From NCBI RefSeq assembly GCF_000383615.1, contig NZ_KB911582.1, positions 714,425 to 778,424 of the forward strand: a DNA stretch of 64,000 bases, read 5' to 3'. The notes beneath the pieces were generated by a model. The model saw only the letters and a program-made list of their open reading frames with translations. It made no database searches and had not been told where the DNA came from. Positions within the stretch are counted from its first letter, which is position 1; each line of letters opens with the position of its first letter. Below, one piece after another: positions 60,697-64,000 of this stretch. The stretch is from Streptomyces canus 299MFChir4.1 (GTDB lineage Bacteria; Actinomycetota; Actinomycetes; Streptomycetales; Streptomycetaceae). A program made the position numbers and the translations under genes.

Positions 60697-61197
60697 TCAG
60701 GCGCGCAGGCTGCGGGCCGGCAGCACGATGTGCGCGGCGGCGTCCAGGGTCTCGTCGGCGTTGACGAACTCGGCGAGCGCCGCCGGATCGACGGACTCGC
60801 CCGGCTCGGCCTCGGTCCAGGCGCGGGTGGTGAAGATCAGGTAGGCGAAGCCGCGTGCCTCGACCGCCTCCAGCCACTCCGGCGGAACGGTGCACTGGAC
60901 GCTGAGCCGCGGCATGGTGAGGACGGCCTGACCCGCGACGACGAGCAGCCCGACCGGGAGACTGGGCCTGGCGATGCCGTCGACCAACTCCCGTCCGACC
61001 GGCAGGCCGTTGTCCGTCAGCAGCCGCTCGACCGCCGCGGACGTCGCCTCCGGACCGCCCTCGGTGTTCCCGAGGGAGCAGACCAGGAGGTGGGGGATGT
61101 CGATGCCGTCGGCGTTCTCCCCGCTCCAGGGAAGTACGACTACGGTGCCCAGGTCGGCGGAGCGCAGGGGCCGGGTTTCGCTTGAGGTTGAGGTCAC
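60697..61197 (-). CDS. Conserved hypothetical protein upstream of VKOR gene
   Basis: The 166-residue soluble protein has no recognised domain. It has an alternating alpha/beta look (TVVVLPWSGENADGIDIPHL, GLLVVAGQAVLTMPRLSVQC) and ends HIVLPARSLRA. The GTG start lacks an SD; a TATGGT sequence seven bases upstream could be a -10 giving a leaderless transcript. It precedes the VKOR gene by four bases and is probably co-transcribed. Function unknown. Confidence 0.7.
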   Translation of the reverse strand: MTSTSSETRPLRSADLGTVVVLPWSGENADGIDIPHLLVCSLGNTEGGPEATSAAVERLLTDNGLPVGRELVDGIARPSLPVGLLVVAGQAVLTMPRLSVQCTVPPEWLEAVEARGFAYLIFTTRAWTEAEPGESVDPAALAEFVNADETLDAAAHIVLPARSLRA

Positions 61198-61302
61198 CGG
61201 GCGACCATAGCGACGCTCCGGAGGGCCGCCGACCGTTCTCACCCGAGCGGGCGACGGGCCGCCGTCCGTCCACACGAACGAGGGACGGGCTCGAACAGCG
61301 AA

Positions 61303-61345
61303 GGGCCGATCCCGTGGCCCTGGACGGCCACCACGGAATCGGCCC
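61303..61345 (-). terminator. Stem-loop terminator
   Basis: GGGCCGAT-CCCGTGGCC on one side and GGCCACCACGG-ATCGGCCC on the other form a long, slightly imperfect stem with a 6-base loop, 37 bases beyond the 93-residue secreted-protein gene. Confidence 0.75.
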
Positions 61346-61381
61346 TTTTCCCGGACAGCTCCGGTTCCGGGAAAAGCGGAT

Positions 61382-61663
61382 TCAGCCGCCGACGGGAAGA
61401 ACGCCGACAATTCCGCCATCGTTGTTCAGGTCCCGGGTCGCACCCTTCACGGTGTTGAGCACGGAGTCCTTGTTCTCGGTGTCGAGCGCGTCCGACTGGT
61501 GCTGCAGGGGCATCACGTCGATGGGACCCCTGGTGAGCGCGTTCACGGCGCCGTTGAGGCTGGTGGGCGTGAGGTCGGCGCTGTTGTAGGCGAACGCGGG
61601 CGCTGCGGCACCGGCGAGGACCAGGGAACCGGCAACGACAGCAGCGGCCTTCAGGGACTTCAT
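61382..61663 (-). CDS. Small secreted protein
   Basis: The 93-residue protein has a clear signal peptide (~1-25, AAAVVAGSLVLAGAAAPAFA) and a mature part of ~68 residues: YNSADLTPTSLNGAVNAL, GPIDVMPLQHQSDALD and GATRDLNNDGGIVGVLPVGG. No Cys. It resembles the small aerial-hypha proteins of streptomycetes in size and setting, but is not a chaplin or a rodlin by sequence. AAAGGAA SD and ATG start. Followed by a strong terminator. Function unknown. Confidence 0.8.
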   Translation of the reverse strand: MKSLKAAAVVAGSLVLAGAAAPAFAYNSADLTPTSLNGAVNALTRGPIDVMPLQHQSDALDTENKDSVLNTVKGATRDLNNDGGIVGVLPVGG

Positions 61664-61773
61664 CGTGTTCCTTTCTTCGGCAACTCATGTCGCCAGAGGG
61701 AATTCTGACGCCGTGCCCAACGAGTTGCGACCGGAGCGGAAACTCCTCCTATGAGTCCTCATATGAAATGGGC

Positions 61774-62388
61774 CTAGCTCGACAGACCTGCCGTCGGCAG
61801 GCCGGGCAGGCTCGGTGCGGGCAGCTTGCCGCCCAGCAGCGTCGCGGCGACGGTGTTGACGAGGCTCGCCACCGAGTTGGTGACCGCCGTGGTCACCTGA
61901 GCTGCGTCGCCCGAGGTCACCGCCTTGATCAGCTCGTCGATCGCCTTCTGCAGCGCGGCCAGCGCGTCGCCGATGACGTCGGTTGGGGCCGCCACGGTGT
62001 CGCCACCGCTCCTCGTGGGCGCGGGCAACGTGCCGGCCGGGGCGGGGGCCGCGGGCGTGACGGGGGTCGTCGGCGCTGTCGTGGTGACCTTGGCGATGGC
62101 GTCCTGCACGGCGGTGCCGAGCTTGGTCGCCTCGTCGGCGGAGAGTTGGCCGCTGTCGGCCTTGAGGACGGAGTTCAGCAGGTCGGTGACCGGGGTGAGG
62201 ACGCCGCCGAGGTCACTGAGGCTCTCGACCTGGGCGAGGAGCGTGTCCGCGTCGGGGAGGGGCGCACGGGAGGCCGCACGGGTGTGCTCCCGGGCCGGGT
62301 CGGCGACGGCGGCCGGACCGGTCGCGGCGACCAGGAGGGCGGCGCAGAGCGCGGTGGACGCGATACGCCGTGCGGGCAGACCACGCAT
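61774..62388 (-). CDS. Secreted helical protein, function unknown
   Basis: The 204-residue protein has a signal peptide (~1-29, ASTALCAALLVAATGPAAVA). The mature region is Ala/Thr/Leu-rich and mostly helical (LLAQVESLSDLGGVLTPVTD, ATKLGTAVQDAIAKVTTTA, ALQKAIDELIKAVTSGDAAQ) with a Pro/Thr linker. It ends in PAPSLPGLPTAGLSS. No Cys. AAAGGAA SD six bases before the ATG. It lies between the 93-residue secreted protein and a chaplin on the same strand. Function unknown. Confidence 0.78.
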   Translation of the reverse strand: MRGLPARRIASTALCAALLVAATGPAAVADPAREHTRAASRAPLPDADTLLAQVESLSDLGGVLTPVTDLLNSVLKADSGQLSADEATKLGTAVQDAIAKVTTTAPTTPVTPAAPAPAGTLPAPTRSGGDTVAAPTDVIGDALAALQKAIDELIKAVTSGDAAQVTTAVTNSVASLVNTVAATLLGGKLPAPSLPGLPTAGLSS

Positions 62389-62555
62389 GGGTGTTCCTTT
62401 CGATGAGCATCGGATCTGTGCCCACCGTGAATTCACCCATCGCGCCCCGCAACCGGTCGATGGCCCCACGTCCCCCGTTCGGGGCAGCGCAGACCGGCCG
62501 CACTCCCGCGCAGGAACACGGGAGGGCGGCCGGCCGACGGCATGACGTGTGAACG

Positions 62556-62795
62556 TCAGTCGTTCACGCACTGGTTGCCGAACGCCGGGTTCAGCAGGGC
62601 GATGATGTCGACGGTGTTGCCGCAGACGTTGACCGGAACGTGAACCGGAACCTGGACGACGTTGCCCGACAGCACACCCGGGGAGTGAGCGGCGGCAGCC
62701 TGCGCGCCACTGTCGGCGACGGCGATGCCCGCACCACCGGCGACGGCCGCGGCGGCAACGGAGGTCAGGGCCAGGCCCTTCGCGATACGCGACAT
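62556..62795 (-). CDS. Short chaplin
   Basis: The 79-residue protein has a signal peptide (~1-28, TSVAAAAVAGGAGIAVA) and one chaplin domain: HSPGVLSGNVVQVPVHVPVN, CGNTVDIIALLNPAFGNQCV with the two conserved Cys. Size and sequence fit the short chaplins (ChpD-H type) that form surface amyloid fibrils. AAGGAG SD nine bases before the ATG. It is the same family as the gene at 57547, and the two bracket the tyrosinase genes. Confidence 0.95.
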   Translation of the reverse strand: MSRIAKGLALTSVAAAAVAGGAGIAVADSGAQAAAAHSPGVLSGNVVQVPVHVPVNVCGNTVDIIALLNPAFGNQCVND

Positions 62796-63051
62796 GGAGA
62801 GTTGCTCCTTGGGGGTTGACACAAAACACCCGGGCGGGATGCCCGGCGTTGTGTCAACGCGCGGCGCCCACGCGGGTTGTGCGGCCAATGGAGTGATCTA
62901 CCGGGGCCTCGGCTGCACGATTCCGACACGGTTGACTGATTTGCCATTAATCGTCCGGATCGTGGCTAGAGTTGCGGACCTTCCGAGGCCCCCACAGACA
63001 GCACGTCGCACGCACGGGGCGCCGTACTTTCCCGAAAGGGCAACGCCGGTC

Positions 63052-64000
63052 ATGCGTAATTCCCCGGGTCCACTGCTGCGCCGTGCGATGGCGGGCGCGC
63101 TCTCCCTGGCGGCCCTGTGCACGCCGGTCTGCGCCCAGGCGGCGATGCCGGCCGCGCAGGCGCAGCGGCTCCCCTTCACGGAGCGGTACCGCGCGACCCA
63201 GCACGGCGGCATCGTGCGCGCGGCCAACACCTCCATCAGCTGCCGCGCCACCGGCCCGCAGGCCGTGTCCGCCTGCCCGGCCGTACGCGCGGGCGGGAAG
63301 GGGGTCAACGGCGACTTCGACATGTTCTACGTCGACGTGGACCGCGACCCCAACACCTACAACTCCTCCCGCGCCGAGGTCCGGCTGCCCGAGGGCTCGC
63401 GGGTGACGTACGCGCGGCTGTACTGGGGCGGCAACCTGCGGGTGGGCGAGCAGAAGCCGCCGAAGGACGACGGGCGCGTGCTGATCGCCGAGCCCGGGGG
63501 CCAGTACAAGGCCCTCCTCGCGGACACCGTCGTGGGCCACCGGGTGGCCCACGGCGCGGACGCCTTCCAGGCCTCGGCGGACGTCACGAAGCTGGTCAGG
63601 GACAGCGGCTCGGGCCTGTACACGGTGGCGCAGGTCAACGTGGCGATGGGCAGGTCGACGGCCGGGGCGTGGGGCGGCTGGACGCTGATGGTGGCCTACG
63701 CGAACCCGGCCCAGCCGCTGCGGCACCTGGCCGTCTGGGACGGCTTCGACGCCCTGAACTCCGGTAGCGCCCAGGAGATCCGCGTGGGCGGGCTGCGCCT
63801 GGCGAGGAACGGCACCGGCCGGGTGGGGCTCGTCGCGTACGACGGCGACCGCGGCCGTACGGGTGATTCGTTCACCGTTTCGACCGGCCGCGGTTCGAAC
63901 ACCGTGCTCTCCGGTCCCGCCGACCCCCGGGGCGACGTACTGAACTCGACGATCTCCGAGGCGGGGGCGTCCGCGCCGGAGCGTGTGCCCGGGTACGCGC
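63052..64000 (+). CDS. Large secreted surface protein, 5' part (runs off window)
   Basis: 316 codons are visible and the frame is still open at the window edge. It has a signal peptide (~1-31, MAGALSLAALCTPVCAQAA), then a beta-rich domain: TSISCRATGPQAVSACPAVR, FYVDVDRDPNTYNSSRAEVR, YARLYWGGNLRVGEQ, AGAWGGWTLMVAYANPAQPL and GFDALNSGSAQEIRVGGLRL. This pattern is seen at the N-terminus of long actinobacterial surface proteins that continue with DUF11-like repeats. The remainder must be checked outside the window. Weak SD (GAAAGGG). Confidence 0.8.
   Translation, partial: MRNSPGPLLRRAMAGALSLAALCTPVCAQAAMPAAQAQRLPFTERYRATQHGGIVRAANTSISCRATGPQAVSACPAVRAGGKGVNGDFDMFYVDVDRDPNTYNSSRAEVRLPEGSRVTYARLYWGGNLRVGEQKPPKDDGRVLIAEPGGQYKALLADTVVGHRVAHGADAFQASADVTKLVRDSGSGLYTVAQVNVAMGRSTAGAWGGWTLMVAYANPAQPLRHLAVWDGFDALNSGSAQEIRVGGLRLARNGTGRVGLVAYDGDRGRTGDSFTVSTGRGSNTVLSGPADPRGDVLNSTISEAGASAPERVPGYA

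Overview
The window is a high-GC actinobacterial chromosome segment and almost certainly comes from a Streptomyces. Third codon positions are strongly G/C biased, and GTG and TTG starts, GGAGG-type ribosome binding sites and start/stop overlaps (ATGA, GTGA) are frequent. The gene content includes chaplins, a melC1-melC2 tyrosinase pair, dynAB, ssbB, and a csnR-type chitosan-oligosaccharide operon. From memory, the order resembles the Streptomyces coelicolor region between pepN and the melC/chp genes; no database was consulted.

Layout. 1-0.2 kb: 3' end of pepN. 0.35-4.4 kb: a compact locus that looks like an uncharacterised RiPP system. It has two tandem copies of a ~25-residue peptide (one frameshifted) followed by an M14 carboxypeptidase on the minus strand, and, divergently, a ThiF/E1-like adenylating enzyme and an M50-type membrane metalloprotease, both with PqqD-like N-termini. 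4.4-10.6 kb: a degenerate SDR protein, an ECF sigma factor with a SnoaL-like tail, and two divergent transporter or enzyme/regulator pairs (EamA/MarR and FAD monooxygenase/TetR) with visible operators. 10.6-18.3 kb: a degenerate repeat tract, malQ with a small repeat-tailed partner, a PadR-ABC operon, an HNH endonuclease and an MscS channel.

18.4-25.2 kb: csnR-csnEFGHK, a ROK repressor with ABC importer, GH4 glycosidase and sugar kinase, led by a clear promoter and operator. 26.0-37.0 kb: a PknG-centred signalling operon of GlnX-like sensor, GlnH-like binding protein, a coiled-coil protein, the kinase with zinc ribbons and TPRs, a PP2C phosphatase, a VWA protein and an FHA protein with a collagen-like linker. 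37.1-48.8 kb: a PIMT-like methyltransferase, truncated hemoglobin, a four-gene FtsX-type ABC export operon containing a small triple-repeat ORF, a thioesterase operon and ettA.

48.8-55.6 kb: a Ser/Gly repeat protein, a sortase-anchored thioester-domain surface protein, ssbB and dynAB (sporulation septation and chromosome segregation). 55.9-64 kb: tRNA-Arg(TCT), a decayed TrmO pseudogene, a 2-hydroxyacid dehydrogenase, then a cell-surface region with two chaplins, tyrosinase with its chaperone, VKOR, several small secreted proteins, and the start of a large secreted protein that runs off the window.

The most promising new biology is the peptide/E1/M50/M14 locus at 1.6-4.4 kb. Other useful leads are the triple-repeat ORF coupled into the ABC operon at 44.7 kb, the zinc-ribbon-tagged kinase/phosphatase/FHA set, and the Ser/Gly repeat protein at 49.3 kb.
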